From Diplonema papillatum (taxonomy: Eukaryota > Euglenozoa > Diplonemea > Diplonemida > Diplonemidae): DNA of 64,000 nucleotides. The DNA lies in assembly GCA_030068145.1 (NCBI GenBank), contig JAPJBO010000786.1, positions 42,929 through 106,928 on the forward strand, read 5' to 3'. The notes beneath the pieces are model-generated. The model made no database searches. It worked only from the letters and a program-made list of their open reading frames with translations, and had not been told where the DNA came from. Shown piece by piece: positions 11,607-20,800 of this stretch. Positions within the stretch are counted from its first letter, which is position 1. Each line of letters opens with the position of its first letter. The position numbers and the translations under genes are program-made.

Positions 11607-12153
11607 GCTCAAATATTTTCGAGGGTTCTTTGGTTTCGGGGTGCCCGAAAAACTTCGGGAGGTCCGGCTCGACGTCGCGCAGGAGGCTCTCAGCAGCCGG
11701 ACAGATGGAAGGCACCTGGTTCAGCTCAGGGGGTATCAGGGGGGAGCTGGTGGTACTGCCCGCCGACGGGTTGCGGAGGCGGGGGCGGGGGTGGGGGCGG
11801 GGAAATCTTGTCCTTGCGCGGCTTCCCCCCTGGTGCTGCCGCACGCCCGAGTAGGCGAAGTTGGCCTGGCAGAGGAAGCGCACCCCCTTCATCCTCCACG
11901 CACCCGGTTCTTCCTTCAACAGTCTGTTGAGCTGGACCACGGCATGAGGCACGGCGGGCTGCGGCGCAAACTTCGCCCGGTGCGTTGGCTTCCTCTGATG
12001 CTGCCGCGCGTTCTTGAAGTCGAAGCCGGCGCTCTTGCAGGGGATGCAGAAGAAGCGATCCCCCTGCAAAAATGCGTATTTTGCTCGCGGTTTTTGAGTC
12101 ACGCCGGGGGGGGGAAACTTCGGAAACTTAGCATCACCGGAACTGAGCTTCAC
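11593..12153 (-). other. Open frame with C2H2-like motifs inside repeat copy B
   Basis: A 186-codon frame with no good ATG contains FFCIPCKSAGFDFKNARQHQ followed by RKPTH, a CxxC-x11-H-x5-H arrangement. About 50 residues later is a degenerate echo (RFLCQANFAYSGVRQHQ). The paired motifs suggest a once-coding zinc-finger segment rather than chance. However, the frame begins and ends in repeat sequence, and its ends overlap the tandem arrays. It could be a captured exon, or part of the coding region of a larger parent element. Not considered an established gene. Confidence 0.3.
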
Positions 12154-12330
12154 CCGGACTTAGCAACGCCCGAACTCTTAGCTTTGCTTCACCAGAACTT
12201 CGCATCGCCCAAACTTAGTATCACTCGAACCATCGCCTGAAGTTAGGATCACTCGAGCTAACTATCGCCTGAACTTTACCTCACGAGAGCTTAGTCTCGC
12301 TAGGCGCTGGCTCTTTACCGTGCGCACATT
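11611..12330 (+). repeat. tRNA-headed interspersed repeat, copy B (right part)
   Basis: After the foldback element, the repeat resumes as TTTTCGAGGGTTCTTTGG, matching 2930-2950 of copy A. It ends with an array of CGAACTTAGCATCG-like units (about 12115-12295) and a GTGCGCACATT tail equivalent to that of copy A. The middle (about 11650-12110) has no counterpart in copy A and contains the zinc-finger-like frame listed separately. Confidence 0.65.
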
Positions 12331-12984
12331 GATTGATGTCGCGGGTTCCTGCCCACTCCGAGTGTTGCTGGAACTTCCCACGGTTCCGTGAATGATGACA
12401 CGAAGAACAAAAAGGAGAATGAGCCAGATAACGGAGGTTTATGCTGAGTCTGATGAGATACTCATACACTGTCGGGCGGTGCGATGGCAACAACCTTGAT
12501 TGGTTCGAAGAACGTAGCGCCAAATTGTGCTCCTGCGGTGGTACCCAATTAGATCAATTGGTAAGACGAAGATCTGCAAAGCTCGCTAGCTTCAGGACCG
12601 TCTTCGATCATGATAACCGTGGACCAACCAACAGTGTTCTGGCTCTGGAAGTATGAGACAGCACGTTCTTGTCCCGACGAAAAAAACACCACTCGTTGAC
12701 CACTCATGCACAGCAGCTACTTTGGCAAACCTTGCAGCCGGAACAGAAAACCCCAAAAGGTACAAACTTTGAAGTGCGAAAATGACAATCAGATAAAAAA
12801 GGCGTGCGGTCCATCCTCGCGAACGTGCCATCCAGCACAGATTGAGATAAGGAGGATGGCAGCAACTCCCTTCCGAACGACGTTCCGGATTCGAGCAATT
12901 CGGTGGCGATGGTTGGACTTTGGCTCAAGTGCACAAAGACCAAAACGTCGGCGAAAAAGACCTGGTGACAACTTCAAATTGAAA

Positions 12985-15900
12985 TCAAGTCAAGTCTTCG
13001 AACAATGCAGAGAGGAGCATCTGTCGAAGGACGTTCACGTCTACGCGATTGGCTGCGTCGTCGGCACCAATACCCCGAGCCAAACGTCGTAAAACCGAGC
13101 TTCCAACGACCGCATTGCTGGTGACGACGCGGAGGCAGAGCTGCTCAATGCCCCAGTAGAAGATCTGCGGGTAGATGGATGCAAACCCGAGGACGAATGA
13201 AACCACAAAGGTGACGCGGCGTGGTATGGCCTCCCACAAGTCGATGTCCGCCACGAAGGATTGTCTCAGCTCGTCGACAGGAACAGCCAGACTTTCTCCG
13301 ACGGCCGATGCTAGAGTGTCTTGGCTGGTAACGTCTTTATGTGCCCACCGCCTCAGTGGGGCAGGTCCGTTCTTGTCAACGTCGCGAAGCCAAGCCGAGT
13401 ACGACGGCAGCCGCGAGAACGAGTCGTGAACTTGCGGCAAAAGCTGTGTGTCCAAGCTTTGGAGCAAACGCTGAACGCCCTCAGACTCCGCACGCTTCGC
13501 TATTGCCTCGCTGCACTCTGCGCCTGTGGTAGGCGCGCCTTCGGCAAGAAGTGCCTGCAAGGCCCATGTTTCCGGAACTTGGGAGAGTCGTTCTGCCAAA
13601 CGCTGTCGTAAATTCGATCTTATCACCGGTGCAGGACGTCGTGAAGCTGGCGCGTGCGTTTTCCGCAGTTTTGCGGGATTCGATACCGCACTAGATGCCG
13701 CACTAGATGCCGCCCTAGATGCCGGCATCTTCCGTTTGGCGGCTTGCGGAGACGCAGTAAGCTCGCCGTCATTCTTGACGCGTTTTGTGACAGGCACTGG
13801 GGACGATGCGGCGGAGTGCATGGTGCCGCTTGTCTGTGAACTCTCAGAAGTGGCGTACGAAGTGCACGCAGCTCTTGCCGGGGCCTCAGAGATGGCCGTG
13901 TTGAACGAAGCTTCGCTGGCTTCCTCGTCTTTCACGAAGAGCAGCTCGGCATGGTTTTCCTTCAGCTCGTCCACGGTATGCACCATCTGCGCAAAGATGT
14001 TGTAATCTGATTCGCGAACGCTAGCAGCAGCTTGGTCCAGTTCCACGTCGTCATACGCAAGCAGCGTCGAATACTCGAGGCACGACACCACCAACGGCGC
14101 GTGTTCAGTGTGAGCTGTTGCTGGCTTGATCGGTATCATGCGCTCTCGACTTCCGCTTAGTTGCGACCGTCTTGCTCGTTCTCTTTGCATTCGGCGGCGG
14201 AGGAGGCTCGTAGCAGTTTTGGGTTTTGATTTGGGGTGCGGGTTGGGGACGGTGAGTGCGCTCAGCTCTTTCAGAATCTCGTCTTCAGCTTTATGGCGGT
14301 CTGTGATCCCTCGTCCTACTGTTGGTTTGTATGAATAGTATCCATCGGGGTCGTGCGAGTCGATGAAGTCTCGGATGAGCGTATCATCATCAACGACACG
14401 GCGGTGAATCCAATCTTTTTTGAGCATCAACATCAGAAGCTTGTCTTCCAACGTGCCATCCGAGGTGAGTTGGTATGCGAAGACAGGCTTCGTTTGTCCG
14501 TACCGATACGTCCGGAACACAGCTTGCTGCGCCTCCGCCGCATTCCAGCAGGGTTCAAGCAGAATCACTCGACTCGCCGCAGTGATGGTCAACCCGACAC
14601 CGCCGACGCCGTGCGTCAGCAGCAACACGTCGATTTCTCCTTCCTCCATTCGACTCAAGACCCGCTGCCTGCTTGCCACACTCAGGTCGCCGGTTAAAAG
14701 CTCGGCACCATTACAACTCGACGTGCGCAGCAGAAAGTCCTGCGCCAGGCGAAGGACCTCAATGTACGTCGAAAATATGAGCACCTTCTCGCCCTTTATC
14801 GCCGCCTCCTGCACAATACGCGCCGTAACCTGCAGCTTCGACGAGCACTGGAGCCATCGTTCGACGGTGTCTTGGCTGGGCACAGAGCGCAGCCAGCTCC
14901 ATTTTTCGCTCGTCATGAACTCGCTGCCTTCGGGCAGCCAGGAGAAATGATCTTCCACCGCACTGGTCTCGTCGTCGGAGCCAATGACGGGTTGTGACTC
15001 GGCGGTGTGGTTTTCTGCCTTTGGTTCAGGCACCGCTTCAGAATCGAGCAGAACACAATTATTTCTAATTGGAAGTGCGTTGATCGGCGGAGACGTAGCG
15101 TAGATTTGTGGAATCGCTTCGTCGCGCTCCAGGCTCTGGTCGTTCACGGGAGCAGCATCGGAGGCGTTTTCCGCTTCCCATTGAAGCCTTTTTTGGTTGA
15201 ATTGTTGGATGCGAGCCTCGACAAAGGGCGCGATCAAGCACGGGTGCATGAGAATCCGATTGGCGACGCCACGGAACTCAAAAATGCCGGCCGTGCGCTT
15301 TCCCCGCTTGCAGAAGTTGTCGGCAAAGCGCGTGTACATGAGCACCTGCAGGGGCGACGTCCGCAGCTTGAGGACGTATTGCTTCAGTTCAGGGAGTGAC
15401 GCGCTGAGGACCTTTTGGTCCCGCCTGTGGAGCACGTCCTGCAGCTTCTTCACGAGGATCGCGGCGCGCGTGTCAGCGGCTGCAATGTCGTACGCGGAAG
15501 CGGCGTTGCTGGCAGACGCCACAATCGGGTGGGCAAATTGATGCAAGGTGCCCGTGTTCCACCGCTTGGGCTGCGCATAGTCTACGAGGGCCACCAATTC
15601 TTCGACGCGGTTCATGAGAGGCGTCCCTGTGCACGCCACACGTAGCGGGGTTTGGAACAGCCGGCAGGTCTGTGAGACGAGTGTCGCATTCTTCACGCAT
15701 TGCGCCTCGTCCAGTGCCACCAAACCGGTTTCTTCAAAAAACACGCGTCTTGCTGTAGTCACCTCGCCACCCTCGTCAACACTCGACGCGTACTTGACGA
15801 GGCGGGGATAAGTAACAACCGTTATCCCGCCGCGCGCCTCCCAATCTCGCAACAGCTTCAACCTCTTCGCAGCTGTCAGATCCGAAGTGACAACGAACAC

Positions 15901-16203
15901 AGGCACTTCAGGAACCCATTTTTGAGCTTCTGCTTGCCAGTTGCCGGCCAGCGACGGAGGCACCACAACACAGCACAGAGTTCTGTCAGGAGCTTTCGAT
16001 GCAATGTATGATTTCATTACCGTCAGCACTTGACGTGTTTTCCCAAGGCCCATGGCATGCGCGAGCACACTCCCGACGTTCCGCTCAACTAGGTTGTTCC
16101 AAACGAACGTGATGCCTTCCCGCTGGTGCGGGAACAATGTTGACAACTCATCTTCCCCGATGTATTGTTCCCATGACCCAGCGTTGTGCGTACTCGTGGC
16201 CAT
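12985..16203 (-). CDS. SNF2-family ATPase, Rad54/ATRX/ARIP4-like group
   Basis: An intronless 1,072-residue protein starts at ATG 16201-16203 and ends in TGA at 12985-12987. Helicase motifs run in order: FPHQREGITFVWNN at 24-37, Walker A AHAMGLGKT at 48-56, DEAQ at 165-168, CTGTPLMNR near 191, KVLIFSTYIEVL near 470, GVGGVGLTITAASRVILLEP near 535, then TYRYGQTKPVFAYQL. The AHAMGLGKT and YRYGQ forms are those of the Rad54-like/ATRX/ARIP4 branch, which remodels nucleosomes or DNA-protein complexes in the nucleus. Residues ~650-870 are low-complexity and charged, with an Ala/Ser repeat encoded by 12-bp tandem units at 13684-13722. The last ~170 residues form a separate, partly hydrophobic region that I do not recognise. 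No PHD, bromo- or chromodomain is visible. Confidence 0.92.
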   Translation of the reverse strand: MATSTHNAGSWEQYIGEDELSTLFPHQREGITFVWNNLVERNVGSVLAHAMGLGKTRQVLTVMKSYIASKAPDRTLCCVVVPPSLAGNWQAEAQKWVPEVPVFVVTSDLTAAKRLKLLRDWEARGGITVVTYPRLVKYASSVDEGGEVTTARRVFFEETGLVALDEAQCVKNATLVSQTCRLFQTPLRVACTGTPLMNRVEELVALVDYAQPKRWNTGTLHQFAHPIVASASNAASAYDIAAADTRAAILVKKLQDVLHRRDQKVLSASLPELKQYVLKLRTSPLQVLMYTRFADNFCKRGKRTAGIFEFRGVANRILMHPCLIAPFVEARIQQFNQKRLQWEAENASDAAPVNDQSLERDEAIPQIYATSPPINALPIRNNCVLLDSEAVPEPKAENHTAESQPVIGSDDETSAVEDHFSWLPEGSEFMTSEKWSWLRSVPSQDTVERWLQCSSKLQVTARIVQEAAIKGEKVLIFSTYIEVLRLAQDFLLRTSSCNGAELLTGDLSVASRQRVLSRMEEGEIDVLLLTHGVGGVGLTITAASRVILLEPCWNAAEAQQAVFRTYRYGQTKPVFAYQLTSDGTLEDKLLMLMLKKDWIHRRVVDDDTLIRDFIDSHDPDGYYSYKPTVGRGITDRHKAEDEILKELSALTVPNPHPKSKPKTATSLLRRRMQRERARRSQLSGSRERMIPIKPATAHTEHAPLVVSCLEYSTLLAYDDVELDQAAASVRESDYNIFAQMVHTVDELKENHAELLFVKDEEASEASFNTAISEAPARAACTSYATSESSQTSGTMHSAASSPVPVTKRVKNDGELTASPQAAKRKMPASRAASSAASSAVSNPAKLRKTHAPASRRPAPVIRSNLRQRLAERLSQVPETWALQALLAEGAPTTGAECSEAIAKRAESEGVQRLLQSLDTQLLPQVHDSFSRLPSYSAWLRDVDKNGPAPLRRWAHKDVTSQDTLASAVGESLAVPVDELRQSFVADIDLWEAIPRRVTFVVSFVLGFASIYPQIFYWGIEQLCLRVVTSNAVVGSSVLRRLARGIGADDAANRVDVNVLRQMLLSALFEDLT

Positions 16204-16623
16204 AGCTTGCCTGTCGAGTCGCAGTGCTCATGTTAGCCCGCCGTGTGACCTCCGATGGTCCTGTAGAACTTGTTTAAGTCAAGTGAGATACTGCAGGTAC
16301 GGTATGATGGTACTTCTTTCTCAAGATGTTTGTATGTCTCCATATTGCAAGCACCATCAGTGCGCTGGATCACGATTGGACACTAACTTGGCCAGAGGCA
16401 AGTGCGTAGTTGTACGAGCACGAAGAACGCGGAAGAAACAAAGAAATGTCTCTCACTCTGCTGTGTGGGCAGACTGGGAAGATATCTAGACCGCTTCTCC
16501 TTGGAAGAAAAAGCAAGAATTAGGTGCTGAAGCAGCCGTGCTATGAGAGGATGAAGGGCGACACCTTCTTTGTATCGTATTCAATGAGGAGTTCAACCGG
16601 CTAAGCCTTCAGAATCCTTCTTT

Positions 16624-16655
16624 TTTAGAGTTAAAGTTCGCTTGAAATTCCTTTT
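16624..16655 (+). repeat. Dispersed TTTAGAGTTAAAG repeat, copy 2 (front only)
   Basis: TTTAGAGTTAAAGTTCGCTT followed by GAAATTCC is present, then the sequence leaves the family consensus. It lies about 420 bp upstream of the SNF2 start codon. Confidence 0.7.
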
Positions 16656-18183
16656 TGGCGCAGGTTCTTCTGAGACCGAGCGTACCAGGTAGAGTATGAC
16701 GCGTGCTGTGCAATACGTACACAACCCTAGGGCTGTGAGAATATCTGTGCAATAAGACCATCAGCTCAGTCCAAAAATGTTGAACCTGTGACAGAGAATT
16801 TAAAACCGAAACGCAACTAAACACCAACCTAGCTGGAATGGCAGCCGCAGGTGCCAAGCTGCTTTGTTCGCGAGGCGTCTAAACTGAGAGCCTCGGACAA
16901 CTGAGCGTGGTTTTTGATACGACGTTCGTTGACGGAGCGAACCTCGCGTACGTAAGTTGCGTTGTTTGTTGAAAACGGGGTAGGAGCATCTACCTTGTAG
17001 CTCAAAGAGTTGACAAGAAGAGTCGGGGGTAAAAGGTTAGAAACAGCCAATAATAGTATTCGGGTCGGTGACAGTTCTCAGTGAACAATGTCGTCAACAA
17101 CGCTCTGGACACTTTCGAACAAAACAAGGTCCCCGCCATCCACCGACCTCAGTGTCCATGGGAAACCAAACCATTTCCTGACGCCTCGTCATTTCAGGGA
17201 GGCTGGCATCTTTTTCGTGCAAGAAAGGCAAACAACTGGCACAACAGCCAGGAGAAGAAGAGTGCCAACCGCTGTTCATCCATGCCAGCACTGTATCCCA
17301 ACCGATAAAGGGGGCTATGGGAAGAAGCAGCATATCAAGAAATCGAAAGCTTTTCAAGAATTGAGGCTGTCAGACGGTTCTGCGAGCCAGAACGGACTCA
17401 CCTTTGACGTTTGGTTGTGAAACAGTACTTGGTTGCGTTTGTGACGAGTACGTGTCTGATGGAAACGAGCAAAGGGGATTAACACCTTCCAAACAAACCA
17501 TCTGCTGGTTCGGTTTCAAGACGAGGCTAGCTGGTCTTCCGTCGTTGCTAGGTTGCTTGAGACTCACGACAGGAAGATTGTGCCACCAATACACAAGCTC
17601 CCCCGTTTGTAGCCTTTTATGTTGGGTTGCGTCGCATGACTAGTGGGATGCTGAACCTGCAACGTCAGCTGAAGTTACACAAAGAGCCACCTGGTCCAGA
17701 CGAAAATATCGGGAGTTTCGGGTTTCGGGGTATTTCCTTTGTGGCGACCACTTTCCCTGCAGCCGGCCTTGGCGAAGGCGGTGGCCCTACCTTGCGCAGA
17801 GCGGTCCCGTGTTTGGCTATGCCCCGAAGACGAAGATAGAGGCTGCGAAGGAAGGACAGACTGGGAGGGACAGGTTGGCACGGTTTGACACAGGTAGCGA
17901 CAGGATCCGCTGCGGCAAGGAGAGCAGGAACTGTTCCACCAGAGGTCGTGCGGGTACAGAGACAATGCTCGTGCTCGAGTCGCAGCTGGGGACGAACAGG
18001 CACGCCTTCAATGATGAGGTCTGGGGGATGGACGTATTTTCCACGTATGGGCGGACGTGCTGGTGGGACGCCTTCGAAGACGGCACCTCCGGCAAGAAGG
18101 GGCAGAAGAGGGTAAATTTAGTGGGCGGCGGAGACCCAGTGCATGGAGGTAGGCGTGCCCAGGCCACCACCAAGGACGAGAGA

Positions 18184-18675
18184 GTGTGTACGAGACATCA
18201 CAAAGCGAAATGCGAAGAGTGCAAGCATCGGCAAGCGTCGGTAGCGCGCTGCTGCCGAGGCACACCACGCGACAGGGGACGGCCTCGCCGTGAAGTATTG
18301 CGAGAAGCACAGGATGACGCAGTGCGGGACGTGCAAGACGATCGCGGAATGCTGCAGGAACTCACACCGCGGATGCCTGCCTGCAGCACGATATGCCGAT
18401 GTGCGGAGTCGGCGGCAAAGAGACGGAAGCGCGGGCCTTCGCCCCTGGGGACGCCCGAAGCGACACCGAAGTCGAGACGCAGGCTGCGACCATCGGCCCA
18501 AAGCGCCACAAGGGAAGCGGCGGATGCCGGCGCCAACACCGCCATCGAGAACGCCGAAGACAAGGCGACGACACTAGGACGGCCGCTGCAACGAAGCGGC
18601 GGCGTAAGGACTCGCCATCATCGAAGACAGAGACGTGCACTCCGCGGCGGGCAGAGGTCAAGATAAGGTACCAGT
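18184..18675 (+). pseudogene. Decayed Cys/His-rich coding remnant
   Basis: Two related motifs occur on the plus strand in different frames: VCTRHHKAKCEECKHRQ then ARCC (about 18187-18255), and YCEKHRMTQCGTCKTIAECC (about 18293-18352). A third frame is then open to 18677, with a basic tail ending KIRYQ and TGA. The pattern C-x-[KR]H-x3-4-C-x2-C-x5-8-CC is the same as in the C-terminal tail of the retroelement at 48-50 kb (CSKHDAARCSVC). Frame changes between motifs, with an in-frame TAG before the second, argue for a degraded coding sequence, possibly of retroelement origin. Small unspliced introns are the alternative. Confidence 0.45.
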
Positions 18676-18994
18676 GACGAAGAGAGGTAGCACGAAGAGG
18701 TAGTCACGAAAGAGAGCAGATGCAGATTATCGCCACAGGCTCTTTGCATGCTAACCCTAACCACCAGGACCAGGGGCAGCTACGGTCGAAGACGGCAATT
18801 CGAGCGAGGAGTAAGGTTGATAACCAAAATGAGAGGCACGATGGCCATCCGAAAGCAGGGTTGCAGGATGATGCTTGGCCGGTTGCTATGGCGACTGAGA
18901 CAGAGAGATAACGCAAGATAGAGAGTCCTCCTTATGGGGTGGTCACACCTTCGCAGTCCCAGGGCCTCCACCCACCTACATACGGTCGTCGACT

Positions 18995-19075
18995 GACCAT
19001 TCCCGAGACGAGTTGGAATGCGGGTACCATCTTTCCGGAGATTTCCGGTTCCTCCCGTACTCTACAACTCCCCAC
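18995..19075 (+). repeat. Dispersed GACGAGTT repeat, copy 2
   Basis: GAGACGAGTTGGAATGCGGG, then ACCATCTTTCCGG, TTTCCGG and CTCCCGTACTCTAC blocks, in the same order as the copies at 531 and 38095. This is the most diverged copy. Confidence 0.5.
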
Positions 19076-19661
19076 ATAAGTGAACGTGGACTCCGAAGTG
19101 GACACTCCTTTCAACCGGGTGCACGAATTCAGAATTCCGGGATGGGTTGACCCACTGTTTCCGATGCGGCTTCCTATCATCGAAGGCTAAACTCGGGTGC
19201 AGGAGCGGTGCTCGTCGTTCGGGACCAGATGGGGGACGACTGGGTCTGCTCGGTTTACACGTGACTGCTGCAGCGTGGTCAGAAGTGGGAAGGTCATCGG
19301 GAGATGGCGGGCGCGAATACTTTTTGCCCAAACCAAAACCCAAGAGGGGATTGGAGAGTTTGACATGAGAATGGCAAACTCGTGGTACCGAAGGTTGCAA
19401 CCGCAAACAGAAGAGTCAGATGATATGGTTGAACCTGCGCACATAGCCGTCCGTGTTCCTCCTCCTCCGATCCTCTTCCTCTACTAACCGGATGCATCTA
19501 CCAACTGTAGCTTGGACTCCTGGGCAGTTGTTGAGGCACACCCTTCAGCCTGCGGATTCGGAGGGCCTCAAGGCGAACCAACAGTTGCTGGAAAACCTGC
19601 AGGACCTGCCTTTGAGTCCTTGGACACAGGGAGGAGTCTGAACAGGACGCGTCGTGTGCAT

Positions 19662-19920
19662 GTGTCAAGAGAGCCGCGTCCGAAGCACACTAGCACACCT
19701 ACCTGCACACCTCACCCACTTGCCGGCACCCGTCTACCCAACTACCCACCTGTTCACCCATCCACCGACCTGCCCACCACCATCCACCCATCTGTCCACT
19801 CAACTACCAACCTGTACACCTGCCCACCCACCGGCAGCCCCACTTTTTCCCACAAAAATCGGGCTGAGTATCGGGGAGTTTCGGGGAGTTGCGGGGAGTT
19901 TCGGGGAGTTTCGGGGAACT
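19662..19920 (+). repeat. C-rich minisatellite and GTTTCGGGGA tandem run
   Basis: 19662-19812 is an imperfect array of CCCACC/ACCTGC words with very few G. At 19867-19920 about five 10-bp units of GTTTCGGGGA type follow. Frames reading through them (proline/threonine-rich) are artefacts of composition. Confidence 0.7.
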
Positions 19921-20800
19921 TACCAGGAGCCCGGACCAGGTGGAAGAGGAAGAGCCTTGAAGAATGGTTAAAGATAAACAGTGGTGTCACCTGAGGGGGG
20001 TAATCTCAGAGCCGCCCACGTGATGAAACGGCAACGGCTGCCGGCTTTTCCCGTGACACCTTTTATATGTAGTTGGTTACTATGAATAAGAGAATGCCGA
20101 GCACTCATAGAGTCGGAACCGAATTGTCTGTGCATATTCAATTAGCCTTAAAGGCTTTTCGACCATTCTGTTGTGCATAACGTATTCTCGTTTATCGTAA
20201 CTTCCAGCGCAGCGAAGCGAAGCTCAAAAAACAAAAAGAGAGAGGGAGGGAGAAGAGAGGACATCAACAGTACAAGTCGAAGATAGTCACACCTTATCAG
20301 TTCCGAAGTCTTTAAGCATGTGCTTTTATTGTCACACTACGAAAAGATCAGCAGTACCGCGCTGACCCCTTCCGAAAGAGAGACCAGGAGTGGCGACAGT
20401 GTATTCGAACCTTCGCATACCAAATCGCAGAAATACCGCCTCTCTTGTGTGAGCACCTTGGACTGCTTGTGTCGTACGCGGCAGCTTGAAGTATTCGATT
20501 CCGCTTTTGAGACAGCGCCTGCTTTGCAGGAAACACTCCTGGAGGCGGCTAGTGGCAAAAACAATGCATGGCACACAGGTAAAGCAGGGCGTAAACTTTG
20601 TTTCTCCTTCCCAAGCCTCCGTCAAAAGGCACCGGGACCCCGAGTCTTGTTTTTGAGAAACGATGCGACCACAATTGAACGTGGTGGTTTCTCGCTTTTG
20701 TAGTGGCCCAGGCATGGAGTCTGGACACAATTCTTTTGGGTTTCCTGAGAGCTGTCGACCCTCATAGTTCTGTGAACGTCATGTCTTTGGACGTGGGATG

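Larger units (their letters stand above)
9410..11610. mobile_element. Foldback-type DNA element with 9-bp target duplication
   Basis: A 2.2-kb unit is bounded by identical 9-mers AAATATTTT at 9401-9409 and 11611-11619. Outside these, the flanks form one continuous repeat by comparison with the uninterrupted copy at 2709-3360, so this is an insertion. Its ends are long inverted repeats made of ~30-bp tandem units: about six units at 9418-9608 and about ten at 11290-11606 in opposite orientation. The outermost 21 bases of the two ends match at about 15 positions, sharing ATTT-CCTT-AGCCA. The core has no recognisable transposase frame. A 9-bp duplication is typical of Mutator-like elements, and tandem-array inverted ends recall foldback elements, so this is probably a non-autonomous member of such a family. 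Confidence 0.8.
16656..20800. other. Gene-poor interval between SNF2 and giant gene
   Basis: No intact gene is recognisable across 4.1 kb. The interval contains the Cys/His-rich remnant at about 18184-18675, a GACGAGTT repeat copy near 18995-19075, a C/A-rich imperfect minisatellite at about 19662-19812 and a 10-bp tandem run at 19867-19920. The rest (16.7-17.8 kb and 19.95-20.8 kb) shows only short overlapping frames. Confidence 0.5.

Noticed and set aside
17809-18666. 285-codon plus-strand gene
   Set aside because: The protein-like motifs fall in three different frames with a stop between them, so I list only a decayed remnant.
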